Below, in pieces: positions 1 to 5,456 of a stretch of 15,686 nucleotides of DNA. A program made the translations under genes and the position numbers. Source of the stretch: Holophagales bacterium UBA5704 (GTDB taxonomy: Bacteria; Acidobacteriota; Thermoanaerobaculia; Multivoradales; UBA5704); assembly GCA_002420005.1 (NCBI GenBank), contig DIHE01000160.1, forward strand, positions 1 through 15,686, in the 5' to 3' direction. The notes below the pieces were generated by a model that did no database searches, had not been told where the DNA came from, and was given only the letters and a program-made list of their open reading frames with translations. How positions within the stretch are numbered: position 1 is the stretch's first letter; every line of letters starts with the position of its first letter.

Positions 1-55
1 GGGGTGACCGTCCGACTCTGGGGAGTGACCATCCGACTCTGGGGGGTGACCATCC
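1..55 (+). repeat. 21-bp tandem repeat, left-edge copy
   Basis: Two full units (4-24, 25-45) and a partial one (46-55) of the pattern GTGACCRTCCGACTCTGGGG plus one base are visible, cut by the window start. The same unit in the same orientation fills the right edge of the window (15489-15686). In the plus frame it encodes VT[IV]RLWG heptads. The array ends abruptly at 55, two bases before a REP-like palindrome. Confidence 0.93.
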
Positions 56-198
56 TGAATACGTGCCTGGCACCGCAGGGGGTGCCGGCGGTCGCACCTG
101 TGTGTCGCAATCCCACCGTGCTGATCAGGGAAGTTCCGCCGAAGCAGATGGCACAGAACGAGCTCACCCGGAGAGAAGTCGCAATCCCACCGTGCTGA
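1..198 (+). CDS. 3' end of a heptad-repeat reading frame (partial, probably disrupted)
   Basis: In frame 1 the window opens with G-VTVRLWG-VTIRLWG-VTI. It then leaves the repeat and runs through the REP-like palindrome (57-76) and the first CRISPR repeat (104-140), stopping at TGA 196-198. Everything after residue 18 is translated repeat DNA, so if this is a gene its natural C terminus has been replaced by inserted or rearranged sequence. No start codon is available because the frame runs off the left edge. I do not recognise a family. The same heptads appear in the frame starting at 15315, which could be the same gene if the source is circular, or a second copy. Confidence 0.3.
   Translation, partial: GVTVRLWGVTIRLWGVTILNTCLAPQGVPAVAPVCRNPTVLIREVPPKQMAQNELTRREVAIPPC
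57..76. repeat. REP-like palindromic element, copy 1
   Basis: This 20-bp stretch contains the near-palindrome GTGCCTGGCAC. It matches 2972-2991 at 19 of 20 positions, with C versus A at the sixth base. Extragenic palindromes with GTGCC...GGCAC stems recur as REP elements mobilised by RAYT-type (Y1) transposases in some bacteria. That identification is inferred from form alone. No transposase is present in the window. It sits between the 21-bp tandem repeat and the leader-distal end of the CRISPR array. Confidence 0.55.
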
Positions 199-525
199 TC
201 AGGGAAGTTCCGCCCTCGGTGCTCTACTCCGGCTGGATCTCGGCCGTCACCGTCGCAATCCCACCGTGCTGATCAGGGAAGTTCCGCCCTTCGCCCTGCG
301 GCGGAGAGCGCTTCGGCACCTGCCCCGAGAAGTCGCAATCCCACCGTGCTGATCAGGGAAGTTCCGCCGCCCTCGCCAAGCTTGGTTCCGAGTACACCGT
401 CGAGAAGTCGCAATCCCACCGTGCTGATCAGGGAAGTTCCGCCTCGTGGGAAGGAGAAATGGTCTCAGGCGGTGTGGTATGCAGAAAAGTCGCAATCCCA
501 CCGTGCTGATCAGGGAAGTTCCGCC
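104..525 (-). CRISPR. CRISPR array, six 37-bp repeats and five spacers, type III-like
   Basis: Six identical 37-bp repeats lie at 104-140, 178-214, 252-288, 332-368, 407-443 and 489-525. Each begins GTCGCAATCCCACC and ends GGGAAGTTCCGCC on the plus strand. The spacers are 37, 37, 43, 38 and 45 bp (141-177, 215-251, 289-331, 369-406, 444-488). All are different, and the wide length range is typical of type III arrays. On the minus strand the repeat ends GGGATTGCGAC, and AUUGCGAC is the known 5' crRNA handle of Thermus type III-A/III-B systems. I therefore infer minus-strand transcription, with the newest spacer at 444-488 and the leader above 525. No cas gene is visible, so Cas proteins would have to act in trans. 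Read on the minus strand, four of the five spacers begin TTCTC or TTTTC. Confidence 0.96.
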
Positions 526-770
526 TCACCCCTTGCCAGCCTGTTGATTCCAGGCCACTTAGATACCACAAAAGTCTAACCCCCCTCCGGGGGCCTTGGC
601 AAGCCCCCAAATCGACCGTCGCCGCGCCTCCTCCACCTCTCGTAACCCGCTGATTCGGCGCGAGATCGGGGATAAGTCTAACCCCCGCGTCAAAGTGGCA
701 CTTTTGGGCTGGCATGACTTTTTCCCGGTACAGGGTTTGCATTGCGGATGAGTGGACTCGTTGCAGAGAT
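526..770 (-). promoter_or_regulatory. Probable CRISPR leader
   Basis: This non-coding stretch adjoins the repeat end inferred to be leader-proximal. It contains AAGTCTAACCCCC twice (572-584 and 674-686), exactly 102 bp apart. The palindrome AAAGTG-g-CACTTT (692-704) follows the second copy. Beside the first copy are two mutually exclusive GC hairpins: CCCCC 581-585 with GGGGG 589-593, or GGGGGC 589-594 with GCCCCC 603-608. No consensus promoter is clear. The limits of the leader are a guess, and it could end anywhere from about 690 to 850. Short minus-strand frames crossing it look like chance. Confidence 0.5.
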
Positions 771-855
771 AGGAACCCGAAGAAAGGGGGGAGAGATTCC
801 CTGCTGGGCCCCGTTTCATGCCTGAACGGCGAACCGTAGGGGCAACAGTGCTCGA

Positions 856-887
856 CCGCCGCGATCGCCGGGCCGAAGCCGTCGCGC
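856..887. repeat. 32-bp exact duplicate of part of the gene at 3115-5037
   Basis: Positions 856-887 are identical to 3435-3466 over 32 bp, in the same orientation, and contain GCGATCGC. The second copy lies inside the carboxypeptidase-regulatory-like gene, where the minus strand encodes RDGFGPAIAA. This copy sits just upstream of the phosphotransferase gene. It may be a relic of a paralogous gene or a short dispersed repeat. Flanking bases do not extend the match appreciably. Confidence 0.8.
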
Positions 888-908
888 CCCTGCTAGAATC
901 TTCTCCTG

Positions 909-2039
909 ATGCGCCGGAAACATCGAAAATGGAAACACCGGGAAGAGACGGAGCCCGGGCTCGGCGGGGAGGGGTGGGTCGAGTGGGGCGGTGAGCTGAT
1001 CTGGGCGGTGGGATTCACGGAAGGTGGGGTTCCCTATGGCCTCACCCGGGCCGAGTACCTCGCGGTCAACGAGGCGGCGGATGTGGCGGCCGGTGCCGGC
1101 TGGGCGAGGGCCAGGGCGCTGCTGCGGACGCTCTTCGAGCATTGGCCCGGGATGCCCGCCGCGGTCGAGGTCGGCCGGGTGCGCTCTCTGGGCGAGGGGA
1201 TCTCGCGCCGGGCCTGGTCCGCGTGGGTCGATCTCGATCCGGACCCGGCGGGGATGAGCGGATCGTATGTGGTTCTCCTGCCGCTCCCGGAAGCCGAGCG
1301 GTCGTTCGACGCACGGGTCCACTGGGAGGCACGGCTGCTGGTCCGTCTCGCCACGCTCGATCTGCCGCTCCGGCTGCCCCGCTGCGCCGGGCTCTTGCCG
1401 AGCGGGAATCGGCCGGCCCTCATCGAGACCGGGCTCGAAGGCTTTCCGCTCGACCTGCGGGCCGGCCGCCAACCCGGGATCGCTCCGTGGGAAGTGGTCG
1501 CGCAGGTGGCGGCGGCGGTGCATGCCGTCGATCGGGAGACCCTCGGCGACGGGCTCCCGAGGTGCCCGGGACACGCCACGCGGCGCGAGCATGCCCTGGC
1601 GGCTCTCCGGATCTTCGCGGGGGCACCGGAGACTCTCCTTCAGGAGGCCCATGCGTGGGCTCTGGAGCACCTTCCACCCGCCGACGAGCCCGCCGTCCTC
1701 CTCCACGGCGACCTCCTGGGCCAGAACATCCTGCTCGATCTGCAAGGCGCGGCTCCAGGACTCATCGACTGGGAATACGCCCGCCTGGGCGATCCCGCCT
1801 ACGACCTGGCCATCGTCACCCGCGGTGCGCGGCGGCCGTTCCAGATCGAGAATGGCTTCGGGCGGTTGTTGGAGGCCTATTCCGGGCAGGGAAGGGAGAT
1901 CCGCAAGGAGCACGTACATCTGCACGAGCTGTGCCTGCTGGCCGGCTGGTATCGGGAGTCTCTCGATGGGAGGCTCGGTGGCCACCCGCCTGAGGTGCGG
2001 CTGGGTGATTTCCAAAGACTCTTCCGACGGGTTGGGTGA
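909..2039 (+). CDS. APH-family phosphotransferase (kinase-like fold)
   Basis: This 376-aa protein has the C-lobe signature of aminoglycoside/choline-type phosphotransferases (APH, PF01636). The catalytic loop is HGDLLGQN (H266, D268, N273), followed by the metal-binding IDWEYARLGDPAYD (D287). HWEARLL (E140) probably supplies the N-lobe helix-C glutamate, preceded by the GEGISRRAW glycine-rich stretch near residue 95. The family transfers the ATP gamma-phosphate to a small-molecule hydroxyl in the cytoplasm. The substrate cannot be told from sequence, and the gene need not confer resistance. The basic first 15 residues and the lack of a Shine-Dalgarno sequence make the ATG at 909 uncertain. 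TAGAAT at 894-899 resembles a -10 box and would give a nearly leaderless mRNA. The gene stands alone between a CRISPR leader and a CRISPR relic. Confidence 0.88.
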   Translation: MRRKHRKWKHREETEPGLGGEGWVEWGGELIWAVGFTEGGVPYGLTRAEYLAVNEAADVAAGAGWARARALLRTLFEHWPGMPAAVEVGRVRSLGEGISRRAWSAWVDLDPDPAGMSGSYVVLLPLPEAERSFDARVHWEARLLVRLATLDLPLRLPRCAGLLPSGNRPALIETGLEGFPLDLRAGRQPGIAPWEVVAQVAAAVHAVDRETLGDGLPRCPGHATRREHALAALRIFAGAPETLLQEAHAWALEHLPPADEPAVLLHGDLLGQNILLDLQGAAPGLIDWEYARLGDPAYDLAIVTRGARRPFQIENGFGRLLEAYSGQGREIRKEHVHLHELCLLAGWYRESLDGRLGGHPPEVRLGDFQRLFRRVG

Positions 2040-2108
2040 AGGCCGAGCCTTCGCCCAACGTGTTGAGCCAGGGGGTGACCGCCGGAGGACATCTCGCGCG
2101 GCAGCCTC
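2040..2108. other. Short intergenic stretch after the phosphotransferase
   Basis: I see no gene, terminator with a T-tract, or clear regulatory site here. The sequence leads straight into the relic CRISPR unit. The 24 bases before 2109 occupy the place of the missing half of a repeat but match it only at chance-like level. Confidence 0.5.
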
Positions 2109-2196
2109 GGGAAGTTCCGCCGCCGCTGAAGCCGCTGGGCCTAGAGACCGTGGCCGTGGTTGAGTCGCAATCCCACCGTGCTGATCAGGGAAGTTC
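2109..2196 (-). CRISPR. Relic CRISPR: one spacer between two damaged repeats
   Basis: Positions 2164-2196 match the first 33 bp of the 37-bp repeat of the main array exactly. Upstream, 2109-2121 match its last 13 bp (GGGAAGTTCCGCC). The 42 bp between (2122-2163) are the length of a spacer. On the minus strand the leader-distal repeat is thus the one degenerate at its 3' end, as is usual for the last repeat of an array. The leader-proximal repeat is truncated at 2197, where an unrelated 31-bp repeated element begins. The unit agrees in orientation with the main array and has probably lost its leader. Confidence 0.8.
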
Positions 2197-2227
2197 GGCT
2201 ACCTTTTGGGGTGGAACCTGCGAGCGG
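2197..2227 (+). repeat. 31-bp direct repeat, copy 1
   Basis: This stretch begins GGCTACCTTTTGGGG and ends CCTGCGAGCGG, and is identical to 3062-3092. The match continues three more bases with one difference. It replaces the last four bases of the relic CRISPR repeat, so its left end marks a recombination or insertion junction. GAACC and GGTTC around 2214-2233 could form a short stem. It is non-coding as far as I can see. Confidence 0.85.
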
Positions 2228-2416
2228 TGGTTCTGCACAGAGGCCGAAGCCACCGCGAACGGCTGGCGGCGCGCGAAGGTGTGAGGCTGCGTGCTCGACG
2301 CCGAAAAACTAAACAACTCTTTCGGGGAGCGTGTCTCTCATGGCAAGGGAGCCCGGTCGCCTGTTCGGCAGGCTGCGGTTCCCCTACACCGCGCGGGAGA
2401 AAGGAGCCCGACAACA
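2228..2416. other. Upstream region of the DUF2188 gene
   Basis: This 190-bp stretch holds no convincing gene. An AT-rich patch around 2306-2320 (AAAAACTAAACAAC) is the best place for a promoter -10 region, but no clear -35/-10 pair can be assigned. The ribosome binding site of the next gene, AAAGGAG, lies at 2400-2406. Confidence 0.35.
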
Positions 2417-2647
2417 ATGGCCAAGGGAGGCACTCACCACGTCGTTCCCAATCCTTCCGGGGGCTGGGACGTCAAGCGCGGCGGCGGCCAGAAGGCCAGC
2501 AGCCACCATGACACCAAGAGGGAAGCGACCGCCGCAGGCCGCGAAGTCAGCCGCAACCAGGGAACAGAGCTGAAGATCCACAACCAGGATGGAAAGATCT
2601 CCCAGTCCGACAGCCACGGAAACGATCCGCATCCCCCGAAGGGTTGA
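2417..2647 (+). CDS. DUF2188 family small protein
   Basis: This 76-aa protein starts MAKGGTHHVVPNPSGGWDVK and later has TKREATAAGREVSRNQGTEL followed by KIHNQDGKISQSDSHGND. These are the hallmarks of DUF2188 (PF09954): an HVVP strand, GGW-x-VK, a 'T-x-x-EA' helix, and a final strand with an 'h-x-DGKI' turn. The molecular function of the family is not established. The ATG at 2417 is chosen because AAAGGAG lies ten bases upstream (2400-2406) and the family motif begins right after it. A longer frame opening at 2291 adds only unrelated residues. The stop overlaps the ribosome binding site of the next gene by one base, so the two are very likely co-transcribed and translationally coupled. Confidence 0.9.
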   Translation: MAKGGTHHVVPNPSGGWDVKRGGGQKASSHHDTKREATAAGREVSRNQGTELKIHNQDGKISQSDSHGNDPHPPKG

Positions 2648-2660
2648 AAGGAGACAGCCA

Positions 2661-2846
2661 ATGGCCGAACGCTACAAGACCGGGCAGGAATGCCCCAAGA
2701 CCGGAACCTACGCTTTCGATGGCTACCTGGACGGGACCTGGACACCGGCGCCAACCGCCAACGAGAGCAGGATTCCCCTCTCGAAAGGGGAAACTTTCCC
2801 TCCGATCAGATCCCAGGACAAGGGCTGCTGGTGGAAGATCGCGTAA
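2661..2846 (+). CDS. YjzC-like small protein
   Basis: This 61-aa protein begins MAERYKTGQECPKTGTYAFDGY and later has LSKGETFPP and GCWWKIA. The order 'GQ-x-x-P-x-(S/T)-G-x-Y ... G-x-x-FPP ... W' matches the small YjzC-like family first seen in Bacillus (PF14168), whose role is unknown. The family name rests on motif recall, without an alignment. AAAGGAGA at 2647-2654 lies six bases before the ATG, and its first base is the last base of the upstream stop codon. It therefore forms a two-gene operon with the DUF2188 gene. The region encoding RIPLSKGETF (about 2770-2800) contains a CCCCT...AGGGG hairpin. Confidence 0.82.
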   Translation: MAERYKTGQECPKTGTYAFDGYLDGTWTPAPTANESRIPLSKGETFPPIRSQDKGCWWKIA

Positions 2847-3061
2847 AGCCCCACGCCTCCACCGCGAAGCCGTAGAGCCGCCCCGGTACACGACCCCGTC
2901 GGTTGAAAACGGCCGGGGGCACCAGGACGACCACAGCGCGGAGAAGGCCGGGGGCCAGGCCTTCGGCCCGGGAATAAGTGCCTGGCACCGCGTGCGGGCA
3001 CCGCGTGCGGCAGGGAAGCGCGGCCGGTTGAGCGAGGGCCGAGGGGCAATGTTTGATGGTG
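2847..3061. other. Intergenic region with stem-loops and short repeats between convergent genes
   Basis: This lies between the plus-strand small-gene operon and the minus-strand secreted-protein gene. GAAGGCC 2943-2949 and GGCCTTC 2958-2964 form a perfect 7-bp stem with an 8-base loop, a possible bidirectional transcription stop, although no T-tract follows. CCCCG 2894-2898 with CGGGG 2914-2918 is a weaker stem. A 13-bp unit, GGCACCGCGTGCG, is repeated in tandem at 2984-2996 and 2997-3009. I see no gene. Confidence 0.55.
2972..2991. repeat. REP-like palindromic element, copy 2
   Basis: This is the second copy of the 20-bp element at 57-76, in the same orientation, with 19 of 20 bases identical and the palindrome GTGCCTGGCAC. 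It overlaps the tandem GGCACCGCGTGCG duplication, which may have grown from its right half. Confidence 0.55.
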
Positions 3062-3109
3062 GGCTACCTTTTGGGGTGGAACCTGCGAGCGGCGGAACCT
3101 GCGAGCGGC
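3062..3109 (+). repeat. 31-bp direct repeat copy 2, with a 16-bp tandem duplication
   Basis: Positions 3062-3092 are identical to 2197-2227. In this copy the tail GGAACCTGCGAGCGGC is doubled (3078-3093 and 3094-3109). With copy 1 it brackets the DUF2188/YjzC operon and the intergenic region as direct repeats about 865 bp apart. Confidence 0.85.
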
Positions 3110-3114
3110 GGAGC

Positions 3115-5037
3115 CTATTTCGGCGGAGCGCCCTCCTCGGCGCTCAGATCGACGTCCACGGCCGTGTCGCCTGGCTGGATGACGAAAGTCGTCGAGACCT
3201 CCTGCCCATCGACGTCGGCGGTCAACGTCCAGGTGCCCGGCCAGAGCCCGGGGAAGTGGAAGCGGTTGCCCGGCTCCATGGTGGCCCATGGTCCTGTCGC
3301 AGCATCTCCCTCGCGGGCCTGGACCTGCGGGACCACGACCTCCGGTGCGACGCCGACGAGGCGGCCGGAGGCGGTGACGAGCCGGCTGAGACGGAGGTCC
3401 GGCAACTCAACTGGTGTGCCGCTCGAGAGCTCGGCCGCCGCGATCGCCGGGCCGAAGCCGTCGCGCTCCGCGCGGAGCGTCCAGCTCCCGTCCCGGAGCC
3501 AGGTCACGAACCTCCCCGCGGCATCCGTCTCGGCCTGGATCTCCCGATTCCCTTGCCGGAACGTCACTTGCGCCTGCGCCACGGATTGCCCGGCTGGATC
3601 GAGCACGCGTCCGCGGACGGCCGGGAGGGGAGGGAAATCGATGCCGGCAAGCGTCACGGTCTCGCCCTCTGCGATCTCGAAGCGGCGCTCGAAGACGCGG
3701 CCGTTGCCGTCGCTCGCCACCAGGGTCCACGTCCCCGCAAGGACTTTGTCGATCTCATGGAAACCATCCTTGGTGCCGAACGAGAGACCATCCTCCTCCG
3801 AGCGATCTTTCAGGTCGATCTTGCCTGGGTCGCCCGGCGGAAGGCCGGTCAGGCGGACCCGGACCGTACCGGGGCGCGCCAGCCGGAGATCGAGGTCGAT
3901 CCCCTCCTCCCGGCCGGTGACCGTGAGCCGCCTCCGCACTTTGCCTGACGGTCTGAAGCAGGTGCCGGAGATCTCGTATTCGCCCGGCGGAACCGTGAGC
4001 CGGAACGAGCCATCCGGAGCGACATCGGCGTAGTCCTTGCCAAACGACAGGAAGACCTGCTCGACCGGGGCACCTTCCGGGCCGAGGATCCGCCCCTGGA
4101 GAAGGGTGCCGCGCGGCATTTGCAGATCGAGGTGCAGGGGGCGTTCCTCGATCTCGACGTCTTGCCGGATCCAGCCATGATCCGGATGGGAGACCTCGAG
4201 ACGGCTCGTTCCGGACAGGACCTGAGCGAACCGGAAGACCCCTTCCTCGTCCGTCACGGTCTCCTCCTCGGGGAGCACCGTCTCCAGGGTCACGGCTGCG
4301 CCGGCGAGGGGATCCCCCTCCGGATCGAGGACGCGCCCTTCGAGAGAAACACGCGTCCTCGTCAGGACGAAGTCGAGCCCCGCGATCTCGCCTCCGGGCT
4401 CTCCTCTCCGGCGCAGCCGCGAATGCTCGGCCTCCGCGGATACGCTGACCTCGACCCAACCCGGCTTCAGGGACTCGAAAACGTAGCGCCCCTCGGCGTC
4501 GGTCGAGGTGGAGATGCCTTGGTCGGGGTACCCGCACGGCGGCGGGACAGTGATGCGGACGCACCCCCCTCCGCCCCGGCCTTCGTGCTTGGCCCAGAGC
4601 AGCACGCCGGCGACCGGCTTGCCGCTCGCGTCCACCACCCGGCCGGCAGCGCGAAGCCCCGGTTGCAGCCGTAGCTCGAGCTCCGGGAACGGACCTGAAC
4701 CGAAGACCTGCTTTCCCGCGTACAGCCACCCGGGCGGGCAGGCGGCCAGGAACGGGAAGGGTTGGATGTGGGGAATGCGGAAGGTGCCGTCGGGGCCGGT
4801 GATCGCCAGAGGCCGCGGCTCGGAGCCTTGGCGCTCGTCCTCGTCCGTCTGCCAGGTCCAGATCCGGACCCCGGGGATCGGCTTGCCGGCGGGGTCCACC
4901 ACGCGGCCGGCCAGGAGCTGATCGGCAGTCTGTCCCTTCTGGGAGACGCTCTCGTCTCCTCTCGCCCGATCTGCCGTGGTGGCGGCGAGGAGCAGGGCGG
5001 CGGCACAGACCCAGGAACGACAGACGTTCTCGCGCAT
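3115..5037 (-). CDS. Secreted protein with tandem carboxypeptidase-regulatory-like domains
   Basis: This 640-aa protein starts with a Sec signal peptide (MRENVCRSW then CAAALLLAATTADRARG, residues 1-27). The mature part is a string of beta-sandwich modules of the CarboxypepD_reg type (PF13620). Each opens with a 'GRV-x-D-x-x-G-x-P-(I/V/L)-x-G' strand, at about residues 43, 132, 234, 315 (GRILGPEGAPV), 476 and, weakly, 558. Each tends to close with 'G-x-F-R/DGTF-R'. There is no enzyme active site. Such proteins are usually extracytoplasmic binding or structural factors. The ATG at 5037 is preferred over an upstream GTG (5085) because it starts the signal peptide and follows AAGGGGGG. That ribosome site forms one arm of a CCCCCC/GGGGGG hairpin (5044-5063), which could restrain translation. 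It is the third minus-strand gene after rhs and the immunity gene, 109 bp beyond the latter. Its share in toxin biology is unproven. Confidence 0.85.
   Translation of the reverse strand: MRENVCRSWVCAAALLLAATTADRARGDESVSQKGQTADQLLAGRVVDPAGKPIPGVRIWTWQTDEDERQGSEPRPLAITGPDGTFRIPHIQPFPFLAACPPGWLYAGKQVFGSGPFPELELRLQPGLRAAGRVVDASGKPVAGVLLWAKHEGRGGGGCVRITVPPPCGYPDQGISTSTDAEGRYVFESLKPGWVEVSVSAEAEHSRLRRRGEPGGEIAGLDFVLTRTRVSLEGRVLDPEGDPLAGAAVTLETVLPEEETVTDEEGVFRFAQVLSGTSRLEVSHPDHGWIRQDVEIEERPLHLDLQMPRGTLLQGRILGPEGAPVEQVFLSFGKDYADVAPDGSFRLTVPPGEYEISGTCFRPSGKVRRRLTVTGREEGIDLDLRLARPGTVRVRLTGLPPGDPGKIDLKDRSEEDGLSFGTKDGFHEIDKVLAGTWTLVASDGNGRVFERRFEIAEGETVTLAGIDFPPLPAVRGRVLDPAGQSVAQAQVTFRQGNREIQAETDAAGRFVTWLRDGSWTLRAERDGFGPAIAAAELSSGTPVELPDLRLSRLVTASGRLVGVAPEVVVPQVQAREGDAATGPWATMEPGNRFHFPGLWPGTWTLTADVDGQEVSTTFVIQPGDTAVDVDLSAEEGAPPK
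3435..3466. repeat. 32-bp duplicate, intragenic copy
   Basis: This copy is identical to 856-887 and encodes RDGFGPAIAA (about residues 525-534) on the minus strand of the secreted-protein gene. Because it is in frame here, this is probably the parent copy. Confidence 0.8.
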
Positions 5038-5043
5038 CGGGTT

Positions 5044-5063
5044 CCCCCCTTTTTCCAGGGGGG
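5044..5063 (-). promoter_or_regulatory. G/C hairpin over the ribosome binding site
   Basis: CCCCCC (5058-5063, read on the minus strand) can pair with GGGGGG (5044-5049) across the loop TGGAAAAA. The G arm belongs to the purine-rich ribosome site of the gene starting at 5037. In mRNA this could lower translation of that gene. Pairing is seen directly, and a regulatory role is inferred. The motif may also belong to the dispersed repeat next to it at 5100-5127. Confidence 0.5.
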
Positions 5064-5099
5064 TGAATGCAGGCTCCGTGCCCACCGGCGCCTCATGCC

Positions 5100-5127
5100 G
5101 CGCGCGCCGCAGGTAGGCGGCGAGCCG
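5100..5127 (-). repeat. 28-bp repeat, copy left of the rhs/immunity pair
   Basis: The reverse complement of 5100-5127 is identical to 15435-15462 (from CGGCTCGCCGCC to GGCGCGCGC). Similarity continues past the 3' end with a gapped GAGGC...GCCGG match. The two copies face opposite ways and enclose the whole rhs-immunity pair. Both happen to read in a frame as LAAYLRRA. They look like pieces of one dispersed intergenic repeat. Confidence 0.85.
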
Positions 5128-5146
5128 CGCATGGCGCGAGCCTTCA

Positions 5147-5443
5147 CTACGTGGTGAGCCAGGAGCGCACCTCCCGGAGCCAGGTGCGCACCGGGAGGTC
5201 GTCGAGGGTGGGGTCGTAGAAGCTGCCGAGGTCGAGGAGGACCGTGCGCAGGGCCGCGTCGTCGAGATCGTCCGCGAGCAGACGGTCGAGATCGGCGGCG
5301 GCCTCGCGCACGGTGTCTTCCGGCTCGCTCTGCCGGTAGGCGTCCACCGCGTCGCGCGGGGTGGCGCTCTCCAGCTCCCAGTCCTGATGGAGATAGCAGG
5401 ACAGGAGCTGGGAGAGCGCGGGGTAGAGGGCTTCGGCGTTCAT
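5147..5443 (-). CDS. cdiI: CdiI-like immunity protein to the Rhs toxin tip
   Basis: This 98-aa acidic protein reads MNAEALYPALSQLLSCYLHQDWELE at the start, then DTVREAAADLDRLLADDLDD and LRTVLLDLGSFYDPTLDD, and ends with VRTWLREVRSWL. The order 'L-x-x-LL-x-x-Y-hQDW ... LL ... LG-x-(F/Y)Y-x-P ... WL' is that of CdiI_2-type contact-dependent growth inhibition immunity proteins (PF18593). Such proteins bind and block the cognate toxin in the cytoplasm. It starts 13 nt after the rhs stop codon (5457-5459) on the same strand, the standard place for an immunity gene. No strong Shine-Dalgarno is seen, which suggests translational coupling to rhs. It has no signal peptide, as expected if it protects the cytoplasm. 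The family call rests on motif recall. The exact match to this toxin is inferred from position. The gene symbol is used by analogy. Confidence 0.87.
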   Translation of the reverse strand: MNAEALYPALSQLLSCYLHQDWELESATPRDAVDAYRQSEPEDTVREAAADLDRLLADDLDDAALRTVLLDLGSFYDPTLDDLPVRTWLREVRSWLTT

Positions 5444-5456
5444 CGCGACGGGTTTC

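Noticed and set aside
57..76. REP-like palindrome as a recombinase attachment site
   Set aside because: No integrase is present, and a REP element fits the palindromic form better.
428..819. Short minus-strand frames across the CRISPR repeats and leader
   Set aside because: They translate the CRISPR repeat itself (RRNFPDQHGGIATS) and leader DNA, and have no family signature.
816..2015. A 399-codon minus-strand frame opposite the phosphotransferase
   Set aside because: The plus-strand gene has clear kinase motifs. The antisense product is Pro/Arg/Gly-rich and has none.
2770..2800. CCCCT...AGGGG hairpin as a terminator
   Set aside because: It lies inside the YjzC-like coding sequence and is not followed by a T-tract.
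2644..3948. A 434-codon plus-strand frame
   Set aside because: It overlaps the YjzC-like gene in another frame, crosses a repeat-filled intergenic region and then runs antisense to the secreted-protein gene. There is no domain.
5100..5127. 28-bp inverted repeats as insertion-sequence ends
   Set aside because: No transposase lies in the enclosed 10.3 kb and no target duplication is evident. I kept it only as a repeat-flanked cassette.
4120..5157. Plus-strand frames opposite the secreted-protein gene
   Set aside because: They are shadows of the signal peptide and carboxypeptidase-regulatory-like repeats, which are unmistakable on the minus strand.
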